Positions 42,145-51,277 are shown, numbered from the stretch's first letter. The stretch is 64,000 nucleotides of DNA from Mycolicibacterium sp. CH28 (GCF_004745805.1 NZ_SRLQ01000014.1:124001-188000), one strand, 5' to 3'. The notes: generated by a model from the sequence alone, not told the origin. A program made the numbers and translations.

Positions 42145-42511
42145 CGACGCCGAGACCATCAACGCCGACCTTCTCGAATTCGCCCGGTTCTGACGCGACC
42201 GCCTCACGCCGATTCGCGGGCTGCGGTGCGTTGGGCTCGATGTCGTTTCGCCACACCAGGATCTTGTCGAAGTCGACCGTCGGTGTCAGGGAGCGGATGA
42301 CGAGGTCGGGGCAATCCTGCCGGGCAGGACCGGAATCCGCGCAGATCGCCACGCCGACCCCCTGACGGGCGAACGGGATCTGTAGTCGAACGTCGTTGGC
42401 GACGTAGTTGACGGTGACGTCGGAGCCGCTCTCGGCGATGGCTGCGTCCAGGTGTGATCGCAGGGCGCTCGAGCTCGGGTAGGTGATCACCGGGTGGGCT
42501 TCCGCCAGTCA
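42077..42511 (-). pseudogene. LysR-type regulator remnant (effector-binding domain C-terminus)
   Basis: The frame reads LAEAHPVITYPSSSALRSHLDAA, YVANDVRLQIPFARQGVGVAICAD and TPTVDFDKILVWRND, characteristic of the end of a LysR substrate-binding domain. The HTH domain and first effector subdomain are missing: a stop codon in frame lies right upstream and the next gene begins there. The remnant is squeezed between, and overlaps, the flavin-reductase and SnoaL-like gene ends, so it is a degraded gene, not a functional small protein. Confidence 0.7.
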
Positions 42512-42865
42512 GGTCACGACGCGATACGTTCCGTGGCCTTCGATGACCTGGCCGTCCTTGAATCGCAGGATTTCGTTGACCTGGCCGCCGTCTTGGTTGC
42601 GATAGTTGATGACGATGGTGTCGATCCCGGCGTAAACGCCTTCGACCTCGAAGTGAAGGTTGCCGACGTGCTGGAGTGCTCGGGTCCAGTAGTCGCGCAG
42701 TGCCGCTTTGCCTCTGATCACTCCGGCTGTGTGTGGCAGGAGTTTGGCAGCCACGGGCGAGGTGAACACCACATCGTCGTCGAAATGCAGTAGGACCGAC
42801 TCGATGTCATGTGCGTTCCATGCCGCGACCCAGCGCTCACTGAAGGCGACAGCGTCAGGTTTCAT
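42509..42865 (-). CDS. SnoaL-like/NTF2-fold small protein
   Basis: A 118-residue NTF2-fold protein: AFSERWVAAWNAHDIESVLLHFDDDVVFTSP, then GVIRGKAALRDYWTRALQ and INYRNQDGGQVNEILRFKDGQVIEGHGTY. The frame extends far upstream to 43210, but the ATG at 42865 fits the fold's start and avoids overlap with the divergent metalloprotease gene. Such proteins can be isomerases or have no known enzyme role; function is not inferable from context. Confidence 0.85.
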   Translation of the reverse strand: MKPDAVAFSERWVAAWNAHDIESVLLHFDDDVVFTSPVAAKLLPHTAGVIRGKAALRDYWTRALQHVGNLHFEVEGVYAGIDTIVINYRNQDGGQVNEILRFKDGQVIEGHGTYRVVT

Positions 42866-42976
42866 GGTCGGGCACGGTAGTCGCGTGGACTGCGGGTGCG
42901 CTATTGCTTTAGCCCACCGCCCAGCTGACAGCGTTTTCCCAGCAGCGCAAGGGCGAGGTTGCTGTGACAATAAGGC

Positions 42977-44656
42977 GTGGCAGGTGTGGGTCGGGGCGGC
43001 ATGGCACCCAGGAACTCGGTGCGCGTAGCGGACGGTGAGGGCCGGGGTCGGAAGGGCGACCGTCGCGCCTCGCAACGTCGGATCGAGCCCTACGCCTGGC
43101 TGGGGGCTGGTGCGGTCACGCTGGGTCTCGGCGCAGCGATTGCCAGCGGGACGGGGGTGGCCCACGCCGACAGCACTGCGTCGGCGAGTGGGTCCTCGTC
43201 GTCGAGCCATGCCAGCAAGCCCGCGTCATCCACCGGAGCCCACAGCGGTCGGTCGAGCAAGCCGCTCCAGTCGTCCGCGACTACCACCAGCGCCGCCGAT
43301 CAGCACAGCGCCGGGGCGACAGCCCCACCTAAGCAGCCGAGCACCGTGGTGACGGCCAGGCGTTCGACCGCCAGCCCCGGTATCCGAACCACCGTTACCG
43401 CCTCCCCTCGGATCCCGGTCGCGGCGCTGACAACACCTGCCGCAGCGGCGAACTCACTCCTCGGACTGCTCGCCGGAGTGCTGTCGGCGTTCGGACTGAA
43501 CACGCCGACGGCGCCGGCCAACCCGCTGGGCGGGTTGGTGTGGGGGGCATTGCGCAGCGTCGAGAACCGTTACGGTCTGGTCCCGGTGACAGGGACCCCG
43601 ACGGTGGGAACCCCCAACCTCACGACCGGGGTGGTGACTGGCACGGTGGAATTCACCGAGCCGGCCGGACAACCTCTCACCTACGCCGTCTCCACCAACC
43701 CCGCGCTCGGAATAGTCACTGTCACCGCGGCGGGTGCTTTCACCTACACGCCGACCACCGCTGCACGGCTGGCCACCGCCGACACCTTCACGGTGACTGC
43801 CAGCGATGGGGTGGCCGCTACCAACGAAGTCGTTACCGTCCCGGTCATCGGAACGGCCACCCCCGGCGTCACGACGGATCCTGGCCACACGGGCTTGGTG
43901 ATCAATCTGATCTGGGATTCCAGCGTCGCCAGCGCACCGCCGTCCTTCAAACCGACGGTGCAGCGGGCTGCCCAGATGATCGAGGCGACTGTCACCAACA
44001 ACATCACGCTGAACATCGCGGTCGGCTACGGGGAGATCGGTGGCACCCCCATCGGTTCGGGCACGTCCGAGGGGGAGGCGCTGGGCAGTCAACAGGAGAG
44101 CTACGCCGTGGTCAAACAGCAGCTCAGCACCTGCGATACGACCCCCATCGGCCAGTCGGTGGTCGCCCACCTTCCCGCGTCCAACCCGTTCGGATCGCTC
44201 ACCTATGACGTGTCCGCAGCCCAGCTGAAGGTCTTTGGCGTCGTCCCGGCGAACGGCGCAGAACTCGATGGCGACGTTGGTTTCTCCACCGATTGGCCCA
44301 GCGCCGACCTGCTCGCGGCGGCGCTACACGAACTGACCCACGCGATGGGCCGTAACTCGGGCTGGGGGTCGGTGGCCGACGGCCAGGACGTCACACCGTT
44401 GGACCTCACCCGGTATTCGTCTCCCGGTGTGCTGGTGTGCAACGGCGCGGTGGCCACTTCGGCGCACCTTCAATACTTCTCGGTCGACGGCGGCACCACG
44501 GTGCTGGCCGACTACAGCGACACCTCGGACTACGGCGACTGGGCGACCAATAGCCTGACGGTCACCGATCCGTTCAACGCCTATGTGGACGCGAATTCCA
44601 ATTCGCTGACCAGCGTCGACATCGCCGTGCTCGACGCGATCGGCTACACCACCTGA
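42977..44656 (+). CDS. Secreted HExxH metalloprotease with cadherin/VCBS-like domain
   Basis: A 559-residue exported protein. The N-terminus carries a long signal (AWLGAGAVTLGLGAAIASG, then GVAHADS). A Ser/Thr/Ala-rich linker spans ~65-170. A beta-sandwich of VCBS/cadherin-like type (~205-290) contains GQPLTYAVSTNPALGIVTV, GAFTYTPTTAAR and DTFTVTASDG. A zincin domain spans ~305-559 with HELTHAMGR at residues 451-459, providing two zinc histidines and the catalytic Glu. The residue at the metzincin third-ligand position is Ser, so that ligand must lie elsewhere. The start is GTG; an ATG at 43001 is an alternative. The target is unknown. Confidence 0.85.
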   Translation: MAGVGRGGMAPRNSVRVADGEGRGRKGDRRASQRRIEPYAWLGAGAVTLGLGAAIASGTGVAHADSTASASGSSSSSHASKPASSTGAHSGRSSKPLQSSATTTSAADQHSAGATAPPKQPSTVVTARRSTASPGIRTTVTASPRIPVAALTTPAAAANSLLGLLAGVLSAFGLNTPTAPANPLGGLVWGALRSVENRYGLVPVTGTPTVGTPNLTTGVVTGTVEFTEPAGQPLTYAVSTNPALGIVTVTAAGAFTYTPTTAARLATADTFTVTASDGVAATNEVVTVPVIGTATPGVTTDPGHTGLVINLIWDSSVASAPPSFKPTVQRAAQMIEATVTNNITLNIAVGYGEIGGTPIGSGTSEGEALGSQQESYAVVKQQLSTCDTTPIGQSVVAHLPASNPFGSLTYDVSAAQLKVFGVVPANGAELDGDVGFSTDWPSADLLAAALHELTHAMGRNSGWGSVADGQDVTPLDLTRYSSPGVLVCNGAVATSAHLQYFSVDGGTTVLADYSDTSDYGDWATNSLTVTDPFNAYVDANSNSLTSVDIAVLDAIGYTT

Positions 44657-44745
44657 CGGGATGAACAGGGCATGTGTGATCGATTGGGTGGCAACGTATT
44701 ACAGCGACGGCGATCGTCGGCCCCGCCCAACCTTCCCCGCCTAGA

Positions 44746-45636
44746 TCATCGCCCCACCATCGCGCCGGTCAGGCCGGCGGCGCCGCCATCGGATCCGCTC
44801 GGATCTCGGCGCAGTATCAACGCAGCGATACCGAGAACGATCAGGGTGAGCACCAGCACCAGCGTGGACATCGCCGCAATCTCCGGCCGCAACGACGCCT
44901 TCAGCGACGCGAAGACGTACACCGGCCACGGCGTCGAACCCGCGACCGACACGAACGACGACACGACGGTGTTGTCCAGGCTGAGGGTGAAGGCCAGCAG
45001 CGCACCCGATATGACAGCAGGTCGGATCAACGGCAGCGTGATATCGGTGAACCGCCGGAACGGCGGGGCGTACAGGTCGGCGGCAGCCTCCTCGAGAGTC
45101 TCGTTCATCCCGGTCACCCGGGCTCGCACGATGAAAGTGACGACCGCGCTTGCGAAGAGCGAATTGGCGATGATGAGGCGCACTTGACCGATGTTGAAGC
45201 CGGCGAATCCCCAGTCGACCCCGAGGGTGACGAACCAGGGGAGCAGCGAGATCGCGCTGACGATCTCCGGAGTGACCATCACCAAGCCCAGCAGCACCAG
45301 CAACGCAGGTGCCCACCAGCCCGGCCGACGGGCTAGGGCGATGCCGGCAAAGGTGCCGAGCGCGGTGGCGACGACGGCGGTGCCGGCGGCGGTGATCAAC
45401 GAGACGGTGATCGAGTTGGTGATCGCCGGATTGCTCAGCGCCGCAACATAGGGCTGGAAGCTGAATCCCTCGAAAGTCTGCAGCGTGCGCCCGGAGTTGA
45501 ACGAGAACACCACGATGACGATGATCGGGAAGAAGAGGAACAGCAGGCTCAGCGTTCCCCAGACATTCAAGAAGGCGTCGGCGGGACGAATCCTGCGCCG
45601 ACGGCGGGAGCCTGCCACCGGTGCTGCCCCGCTCAT
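44746..45636 (-). CDS. ABC transporter permease, PotC-like
   Basis: A 296-residue membrane permease of the spermidine/putrescine type with about six hydrophobic segments. The coupling loop ETLEEAAADLYAPPFRRFTDITLPLIRPAVISG is near residue 185, and SLDNTVVSSFVSVAG is typical of PotC. The start at 45636 overlaps the upstream permease stop (ATGA). Last gene of the six-gene operon running from the XRE-cupin regulator. Confidence 0.9.
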   Translation of the reverse strand: MSGAAPVAGSRRRRRIRPADAFLNVWGTLSLLFLFFPIIVIVVFSFNSGRTLQTFEGFSFQPYVAALSNPAITNSITVSLITAAGTAVVATALGTFAGIALARRPGWWAPALLVLLGLVMVTPEIVSAISLLPWFVTLGVDWGFAGFNIGQVRLIIANSLFASAVVTFIVRARVTGMNETLEEAAADLYAPPFRRFTDITLPLIRPAVISGALLAFTLSLDNTVVSSFVSVAGSTPWPVYVFASLKASLRPEIAAMSTLVLVLTLIVLGIAALILRRDPSGSDGGAAGLTGAMVGR

Positions 45637-46595
45637 GCGGTTTCCTTCGTCGGAAGTCTCAGAGAGGTCATGGCGGTGGCCAGGCGACCGACCGCCTTCA
45701 GGAGTCCGCCGACCACGGCGCTCGTCCCAAAGATGGCCAGCATGAGCAGAACTGCCATCGCCGCGCCGAGTGCCCAGTTCTGGGCGCTCTGGAACTGCGC
45801 GGCCACCATCTGGCCGACCATGCTGCCGCTGGCGCCACCGAGAACGGTCGGGGTGATGTAATCGCCCATCAGCGGGACGAACACCAACAGCAGCCCGGCG
45901 GTCGCCCCCGGCGCAGCCAACGGAACCGTGACACGCCACAGCGTGTCCCACGCCGTTCCACCGAGGTCACGGCTGGCTTCGAGCAACTTCGGGTCGAGAC
46001 GCTCGAGTGCCACGTACAGCGGCAGGACCATCAGCGGCAGGTAGTTGTAGACCACCCCGAGCTGGACCGCAGCCGAGGTGTAGAGCACGTGCAGAGGCCC
46101 GTCGGTCAGATGTGCCCACTGCATCGTCTTGGATATGAAACCCGAAGGACTCAAGGATATTTGCCAACCGATCGTCCGGACGAGGAAGTTCGTCCAGTAC
46201 GGGATGAGGACCAGAGCCAATACCACACCGCGCCATTTCGGGGCCAGCTTGACCGCCATCCAGTAGGCCATCGGAAACGCGATCACCAGGCAGATCACGG
46301 TTCCCAGCGCCGCGATCTTGAGGGTGCGGAAGAAGATCGCGATGAAAGTGGCCGACGCTGCCTCGCCGTAGCGGTCGAGGGAGAGAACGTCGTTGGCATG
46401 GGTGACGTAGATGCCCGGCTTGTAGCCGAAGCTATACCAGACCACCAAGGCGATAGGCAGGAGGAAGAACATCAGCATCCAGATGCTGATGGGCAGGGCC
46501 CCGAGCCATCCGGGCAGCTGCAGCCGCCGGGTGCGCTGCGGATACGCTGCGCCGGTTGCCTCCACCGCCGCCTTCTGGTCGCCTACCGCGGTCAC
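45633..46595 (-). CDS. ABC transporter permease, PotB-like
   Basis: A 320-residue permease with MLMFFLLPIALVVWYSF as first membrane segment, the periplasmic region and the coupling loop LLEASRDLGGTAWDTLWRVTVPLAAPG near residue 220, followed by VFVPLMGDYITPTVLGG, a PotB hallmark. It overlaps both its neighbours by four bases. With PotC it forms the membrane channel of the importer. Confidence 0.91.
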   Translation of the reverse strand: MTAVGDQKAAVEATGAAYPQRTRRLQLPGWLGALPISIWMLMFFLLPIALVVWYSFGYKPGIYVTHANDVLSLDRYGEAASATFIAIFFRTLKIAALGTVICLVIAFPMAYWMAVKLAPKWRGVVLALVLIPYWTNFLVRTIGWQISLSPSGFISKTMQWAHLTDGPLHVLYTSAAVQLGVVYNYLPLMVLPLYVALERLDPKLLEASRDLGGTAWDTLWRVTVPLAAPGATAGLLLVFVPLMGDYITPTVLGGASGSMVGQMVAAQFQSAQNWALGAAMAVLLMLAIFGTSAVVGGLLKAVGRLATAMTSLRLPTKETA

Positions 46596-47737
46596 TTGCC
46601 CGCCGCAGCCTTGAGCTCGTCGTATATCGCGATGATCTGGCCGTCGGCCGAGGTCATCTGGCTGTAGACCAGCTTCTTCATCACGTCGTCGCTGACGAAC
46701 ACCAGGTCGGGCCGCTTGATATCGGCCTTCTTGGCTGCTTCCTCGACCCCGTTGATCCCGGTGTTGTAGCCGATGTAGGTGAGCTCCTTGAGGGACACGA
46801 CCGGGTCGAGCACGTAGTTGATGAACTCATACGCGGCGTCCTCGTGCGGCGCGCCCTTGACGATCGCCCAGTTGTCCTGCCAGAGGTTCGCGCCCTCCGA
46901 GGGCCAGACGAACTTGTACTTGTCGGGTTCGGCGTTGGCCAGGATGCCCAGGCGGGCATCGCCATTCCAGCAGTGGATCAGGGTGCGCGCCGACGACGAG
47001 ATCGAGGCGTTGGTCGACGATTCGAAGGCTTGCACGTGCGGCGCGATCTTCTCGAGAATGAACGAGCGATACGCGGCGATATGGGCGGGATCGGTTGTGT
47101 TGGGTTCGATTCCGTTGGCATAGAAATAGGTGAAGGCCACTTCACCCTGATCTTCCAGCAGTGACGTGCTTCCGGACGCCTCCTTCTGTGTGGCGTCGAG
47201 GAAGTCCGCCCACGACGTCAACGGGCGCTTGATGACGGTGGTGTCGTAGACGTAACCAGTGGAGCCCCAGTCCTTACAGACGCTGTACTTGTTGCCGGGG
47301 TCGAACGGGGTATTGACGACTTTCGCGTTGAGGTTTTTCATGTTGGGCAACTTGGCGTGATCGAGTTCAGTGAGCAGGCCGCCAGTCGCCATCTGTTGAA
47401 CGGAGGAGTGGGTGGGAACACAGATGTCGTAGCCCGTCGTGCCCTTGGCCGCACTGAGTTTGGCGATCATCTCCGGGTTCGAGCCGTAGGAGTCGAGAGT
47501 GATCTTCGGGCCCTTGGCGGAGGTGAAATCGGTCAGCACGGCGGGGTCGTCGTACTCGCCCCAGGTGTAGATGTTGAGGCTGCTCGACGATGAACTGCCG
47601 CCGCCCGGCGATTTGGAGCAGGCGGCGAGGACGGCGCCGACCCCGAGCGCGGCAGTTCCGCCCAGGAATGTGCGGCGGCTGAGCCTGCTCTTCATTGCCT
47701 CAGGCACGAGAGCCCGAATGTTCTGTGGCTGATTCAT
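46592..47737 (-). CDS. ABC transporter substrate-binding lipoprotein, PotD/PotF-like
   Basis: A 381-residue polyamine-type binding protein. The signal is twin-arginine-like (LSRRTFLGG) with a lipobox (VLAAC, Cys40). Mature-region motifs are SLNIYTWGEYDDPAVLTDFTS, GYDICVPTHSSVQQM and EGANLWQDNWAIVKGAPHEDAAYEFINYVLDP, the last typical of PotD/F. The ligand could be a polyamine, an opine or another amine. It overlaps the PotB-like gene by four bases; the ATPase gene is 51 bases upstream. Confidence 0.92.
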   Translation of the reverse strand: MNQPQNIRALVPEAMKSRLSRRTFLGGTAALGVGAVLAACSKSPGGGSSSSSSLNIYTWGEYDDPAVLTDFTSAKGPKITLDSYGSNPEMIAKLSAAKGTTGYDICVPTHSSVQQMATGGLLTELDHAKLPNMKNLNAKVVNTPFDPGNKYSVCKDWGSTGYVYDTTVIKRPLTSWADFLDATQKEASGSTSLLEDQGEVAFTYFYANGIEPNTTDPAHIAAYRSFILEKIAPHVQAFESSTNASISSSARTLIHCWNGDARLGILANAEPDKYKFVWPSEGANLWQDNWAIVKGAPHEDAAYEFINYVLDPVVSLKELTYIGYNTGINGVEEAAKKADIKRPDLVFVSDDVMKKLVYSQMTSADGQIIAIYDELKAAAGK

Positions 47738-47788
47738 GTTTCTGCTTTCGGGTTGAATGGCGAGGGGAGGAAGGGGCGGGATTCGGGG

Positions 47789-48940
47789 CTAGGACGTGAA
47801 GATGCGGACGGCGTCGGCCGACCACGAACACAGCACTGGCGATCCCAGCTCGGTGGGCGGGTTGGCGGCGCGCGGTAGACGGGCCAGGATCTGGTCGTCG
47901 TTCGGTGTGTTGACGACCAATTGCAGGCTGTGGCCGAGTTCGGAGACCCCGAGTAGGGTGCCGCTGATCGAGTTGACCGGGGTATCGGACGCGGAAGCCG
48001 GGGCGTTGGTTGGGGTGGTGACCGCCACCGACTCCGGCCGGATCGCTGCGGTGACCTGTGCGCCGCTCGCGGCGGGAACGCCGCCCTTGATGGGACGTGC
48101 GGAGAACAGCGCGAGACCGGCGGTGTGCACGCTCACCCCCGTGCTGTCGAAGCGTGAGATAGTGCCGTCGAAGGAGTTCTGCCGGCCGATGAACCCGGCC
48201 ACGAACGCTGACTCCGGCGCATCGTAAACTTCTGAGGCCGTGCCGATTTGCTCGATACGTCCGTCCTTCATCACCGCGATGCGATCACTCATCGACAGGG
48301 CTTCCTCCTGGTCGTGGGTGACGAAGATGAACGTCGTGCCGACTTCGCGCTGCAGTAGCTTCAGCTCGACCTGCATCTCCTCGCGAAGCTTGCGGTCCAG
48401 TGCGCTCATCGGCTCGTCCAGCAGCAGGACGGCCGGCCGATTCACCAGAGCTCGGGCCAGGGCGATGCGCTGCTGCTGGCCTCCGGAGAGCTGCGCCGGC
48501 TTTCGGCCGGCGAAGGCGGCCATTCTCACCATGTCGAGGGCTCGGCTCACTCGTTGGGCGATTTCGGCCTTCGGCACGCCCGAGAGGCGCAGCCCGTAGG
48601 CGACGTTGTCGGCGACTTTCATGTGCGGGAACAGCGCATAGGCCTGGAATACCGTGTTCACCGGGCGCTTATGCGGTGGTAGGTCCTCGACGTTGCGGCC
48701 CGAGATCTGGATGGAACCGTCGTCGGGAAGCTCGAATCCCCCGATCAGGCGAAGCGTCGTCGTCTTTCCGCACCCGCTTGGTCCCAACAGGCTGAGGAAC
48801 TCGCCCGCCTGCACGGTTAGGCTGACGTTGTCCACGGCAACAGCCGGGCCGTAATACTTGGTCAGCGAGCGCAGTTCGACGCCACCGGGTGCGGCGGTCA
48901 GTGGCGAGGGGGCTTCGGTGGCCAGATTCACGGCGGTCAT
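47789..48940 (-). CDS. ABC transporter ATP-binding protein, PotA-like
   Basis: A 383-residue ATPase. It has Walker A GPSGCGKTT near residue 55, FQAYALFPHMKV (Q-loop), LSGGQQQRIALARAL (signature), VLLLDEPMSALD (Walker B), and a C-terminal TOBE-like regulatory domain (~245-383). The start overlaps the amidohydrolase stop by four bases. It energises the PotBCD-like importer. Confidence 0.94.
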   Translation of the reverse strand: MTAVNLATEAPSPLTAAPGGVELRSLTKYYGPAVAVDNVSLTVQAGEFLSLLGPSGCGKTTTLRLIGGFELPDDGSIQISGRNVEDLPPHKRPVNTVFQAYALFPHMKVADNVAYGLRLSGVPKAEIAQRVSRALDMVRMAAFAGRKPAQLSGGQQQRIALARALVNRPAVLLLDEPMSALDRKLREEMQVELKLLQREVGTTFIFVTHDQEEALSMSDRIAVMKDGRIEQIGTASEVYDAPESAFVAGFIGRQNSFDGTISRFDSTGVSVHTAGLALFSARPIKGGVPAASGAQVTAAIRPESVAVTTPTNAPASASDTPVNSISGTLLGVSELGHSLQLVVNTPNDDQILARLPRAANPPTELGSPVLCSWSADAVRIFTS

Positions 48941-50589
48941 GCCGACACCAGGGATGACGACGAATCGTAGACGACTTCGCCACCGATGATCGTGTAGGCG
49001 ACTGTGGCGGAACCGATTTCGGCGACCGGGGCGCCGAAGATGTCGCGGTCGAGAATCACGATGTCGCCGGCCTTGCCGAGTTCGATGGTTCCCGAGCGCT
49101 GCTCGTCGTGGTTGAGGTACGCAGTGCCGAGGCTGTGCGCTATCAGCGCGTCGGCCAGGGACAGTGCCTGCTCACCGAGGAAGGGCAGCTCCGACGGGCC
49201 GGTCGCTCCTGCGGGTGCTCGGTTGACCGTCGTGTGGATGATCTCGAGCGGATTCGCCGTGCTCACTGGCCAGTCGCTTCCAGAGGCCAACAGCGACCCC
49301 GCCCGTTGAAGTGCCCCGAACGGGTACTGCCAGGCGGCCCGCCGAGCACCGAGGAACGGGACCGTCAGCACGTCCATCTGGGGTTCGTGCCTGGCCCACA
49401 GTGGTTGCATGTTCGCCACCACCTTGAGATCGGCGAATCGGTGGATGTCATCGGGGTGGATGACCTGAATATGCGCCAAGGTGTGGCGAAGATCCTTGTC
49501 CCCGTTGGCTGCACGGGCCGCCTCGACCGCATCGAGCGACTCGCGTACGGCCCGGTCGCCGAGGGCGTGGAAATGCAGCTGGAAGCCCAAGGCATCGAGC
49601 TGGACCGAGATCTCCTTGAGGGTGGTCGGGTCGACGAAGCTCTTGCCCATGTTCTCACCCGGGCATCCGCACGAGTCGAGATATGGTTCGAGCATTCCCG
49701 CCGTGAAGTTTTCGGCCACACCGTCCTGCATGATCTTGACCGCGGTGGCTCTGAAGCCACTGGCCAGAGCGCGAGTGCGCTTGGCGACGAGTTCGGGAAT
49801 CTGCTCGAATCCACGGTTGCGGTCCCACCACAGTGCGCCGACGACGTGCGCCTTCAACACGCCGGACGCGGTGGCGCGTAGGTATGAATCGAGCGGGTCT
49901 GGGGTGTCGTTCGTGGCGCCGACGATGGCGTCTTGCCAGGCGGTCACCCCCCACGCGAACAGCTGCTGCTGCGCCAGCTTCAGGGCCTCGTCCAGGTCGT
50001 CCTGGCTTGGCAGCGGAATGTGGCGTGCGACGAGCTGCATGGCGCCTTCCTGCAGCGCGCCGACCGCGTGGCCGTCGGCGTCGCGTTCGATGCGACCGTC
50101 GAACGGGTCCGGTGTCGTGTCGTCGATACCTGCGATCTCGAGCGCTTTCGAGTTGACCCACGCACCGTGACCGTCGCGGTTGGGGAAGTAAGCGGGCCGG
50201 TCGGCAACGACGGCATCGAGTGCTGCCGCGGTCGGCAGCCCGCCGGGGAAGGAGTCCATCGACCAGCCTCCACCGCTGACCCAGTCCAACTCTGGATGGG
50301 CCGCAGCGTATTCGGCGATGCGAGTGAGGTATCCGTCGACGGTGACGTACGGGGTCAGATCGCAGGCAAGCATGTCCAGGCCGGCGTGATACGGGTGAAT
50401 GTGGCTGTCTTGAAAGCCCGGGGAGACGAGCCCACCGCCCGCGTCGATCTCGACCGCGCCGGCGGGTGTGAGCGCGGCGGCACCGATCGCGGTGATGATG
50501 CCGTCCTGGATGAGGACGGGCTCTTCGACGATGCCGGCGGGCGTGAAGACGTGGCCGCCGGTGATGAGCAGGCGATTGGGAGTGGCCAT
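48937..50589 (-). CDS. YtcJ-like amidohydrolase (amidohydrolase 3 family)
   Basis: A 550-residue metal-dependent hydrolase. The metal site begins with VSPGFQDSHIHPYHAG (His-x-His). Further signatures are VSGGGWSMDSFPGG, FHALGDRAVRESLDAVEAAR, RHTLAHIQVIHPDD, LLASGSDWPVSTANPLEIIH and ELGKAGDIVILDRDIF at the C-terminus. I chose the ATG at 50589. Family members deamidate or deaminate diverse compounds. Here it sits between the regulator and the transport genes, so it probably acts on the imported amine or amide. Confidence 0.9.
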   Translation of the reverse strand: MATPNRLLITGGHVFTPAGIVEEPVLIQDGIITAIGAAALTPAGAVEIDAGGGLVSPGFQDSHIHPYHAGLDMLACDLTPYVTVDGYLTRIAEYAAAHPELDWVSGGGWSMDSFPGGLPTAAALDAVVADRPAYFPNRDGHGAWVNSKALEIAGIDDTTPDPFDGRIERDADGHAVGALQEGAMQLVARHIPLPSQDDLDEALKLAQQQLFAWGVTAWQDAIVGATNDTPDPLDSYLRATASGVLKAHVVGALWWDRNRGFEQIPELVAKRTRALASGFRATAVKIMQDGVAENFTAGMLEPYLDSCGCPGENMGKSFVDPTTLKEISVQLDALGFQLHFHALGDRAVRESLDAVEAARAANGDKDLRHTLAHIQVIHPDDIHRFADLKVVANMQPLWARHEPQMDVLTVPFLGARRAAWQYPFGALQRAGSLLASGSDWPVSTANPLEIIHTTVNRAPAGATGPSELPFLGEQALSLADALIAHSLGTAYLNHDEQRSGTIELGKAGDIVILDRDIFGAPVAEIGSATVAYTIIGGEVVYDSSSSLVSA

Positions 50590-50593
50590 GATG

Positions 50594-51238
50594 TCAGTCC
50601 TCCATGTCGTGCGTGGTTCGTGTGCTGAGCGGATTGGGATCGATTGGCGGAGTGACATGCGCGGTGATCCACATGGCCTGGGCCGTGGTCGCCCCGACGT
50701 TCACTGCACGGTGCGGAACCGAGGAGAGATACTCGACGCTGTCTCGGGGGCCGAGGATCATTTTCTCGGAGGCGATCGAGATTTCGATGTGGCCAGTGAG
50801 CACGTAGAACAGCTCTTGCGCGTTGTCGTGCGCGTACGGTTCGGGTCCGGTCGAGCCGCCCACTTCGAATGTGCCTTCATACACTTCGAGCCGTTGGATC
50901 GGCGGGCGCAACAGCAGCAGTTTCTGAAGTCCGCTCTCGCTGGAGAACATGGGTCTTTCGTGTGCCCGTAACACGGGCCGCGCCACGGGCGCTTCATCGG
51001 AGAGCAAGTCGGCGGCCGAGACGCCAACGGCCGCGGAGATGCGCTTGAGCACTCCTACGGAGACGCCACACTTACCGTTCTCCAGCTGGCTGATGAAACC
51101 CGCGCTCACCGATGCCCGCGCCGCGAGTTCCCGTGTCGACAGTCGGGCACGCTCACGGGTCTGCCGGATGCGATTTCCGAGCATGCCGCGAGCCGCCGCA
51201 TCGATGTCGGGGGCGGTAATCGGGGGTTCAGTAAACAC
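50594..51238 (-). CDS. XRE-type regulator with cupin domain (PuuR-like)
   Basis: A 214-residue regulator. It has an N-terminal HTH (~20-75; RLSTRELAARASVSAGFISQLENGK) and a C-terminal cupin (~125-200; EPYAHDNAQELFYVLTGHIEISI, SVEYLSSVPHRAVNVG). PuuR, a related E. coli protein, represses putrescine use. First gene of the amidohydrolase/ABC operon, with the amidohydrolase start only four bases after its stop. A nested inverted repeat upstream (51250-51277) is the likely autoregulatory operator. Confidence 0.9.
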   Translation of the reverse strand: MFTEPPITAPDIDAAARGMLGNRIRQTRERARLSTRELAARASVSAGFISQLENGKCGVSVGVLKRISAAVGVSAADLLSDEAPVARPVLRAHERPMFSSESGLQKLLLLRPPIQRLEVYEGTFEVGGSTGPEPYAHDNAQELFYVLTGHIEISIASEKMILGPRDSVEYLSSVPHRAVNVGATTAQAMWITAHVTPPIDPNPLSTRTTHDMED

Positions 51239-51249
51239 GCGCCTCGATT

Positions 51250-51277
51250 CGTTAAGAGCGACTTAACGAGTCGCTTA
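51250..51277. promoter_or_regulatory. Nested inverted repeats upstream of the XRE-cupin regulator
   Basis: AGCGACT (51257-51263) pairs with AGTCGCT (51269-51275), and CGTTAAG (51250-51256) with CTTAACG (51262-51268). The two dyads overlap immediately upstream of the regulator start (12 bases away), fitting an operator for the adjacent protein. Confidence 0.7.

Noticed and set aside
42866..43210. Upstream extension of the small SnoaL-like protein
   Set aside because: The extension overlaps the divergent metalloprotease gene and lacks the NTF2 fold pattern; the ATG at 42865 is sufficient.
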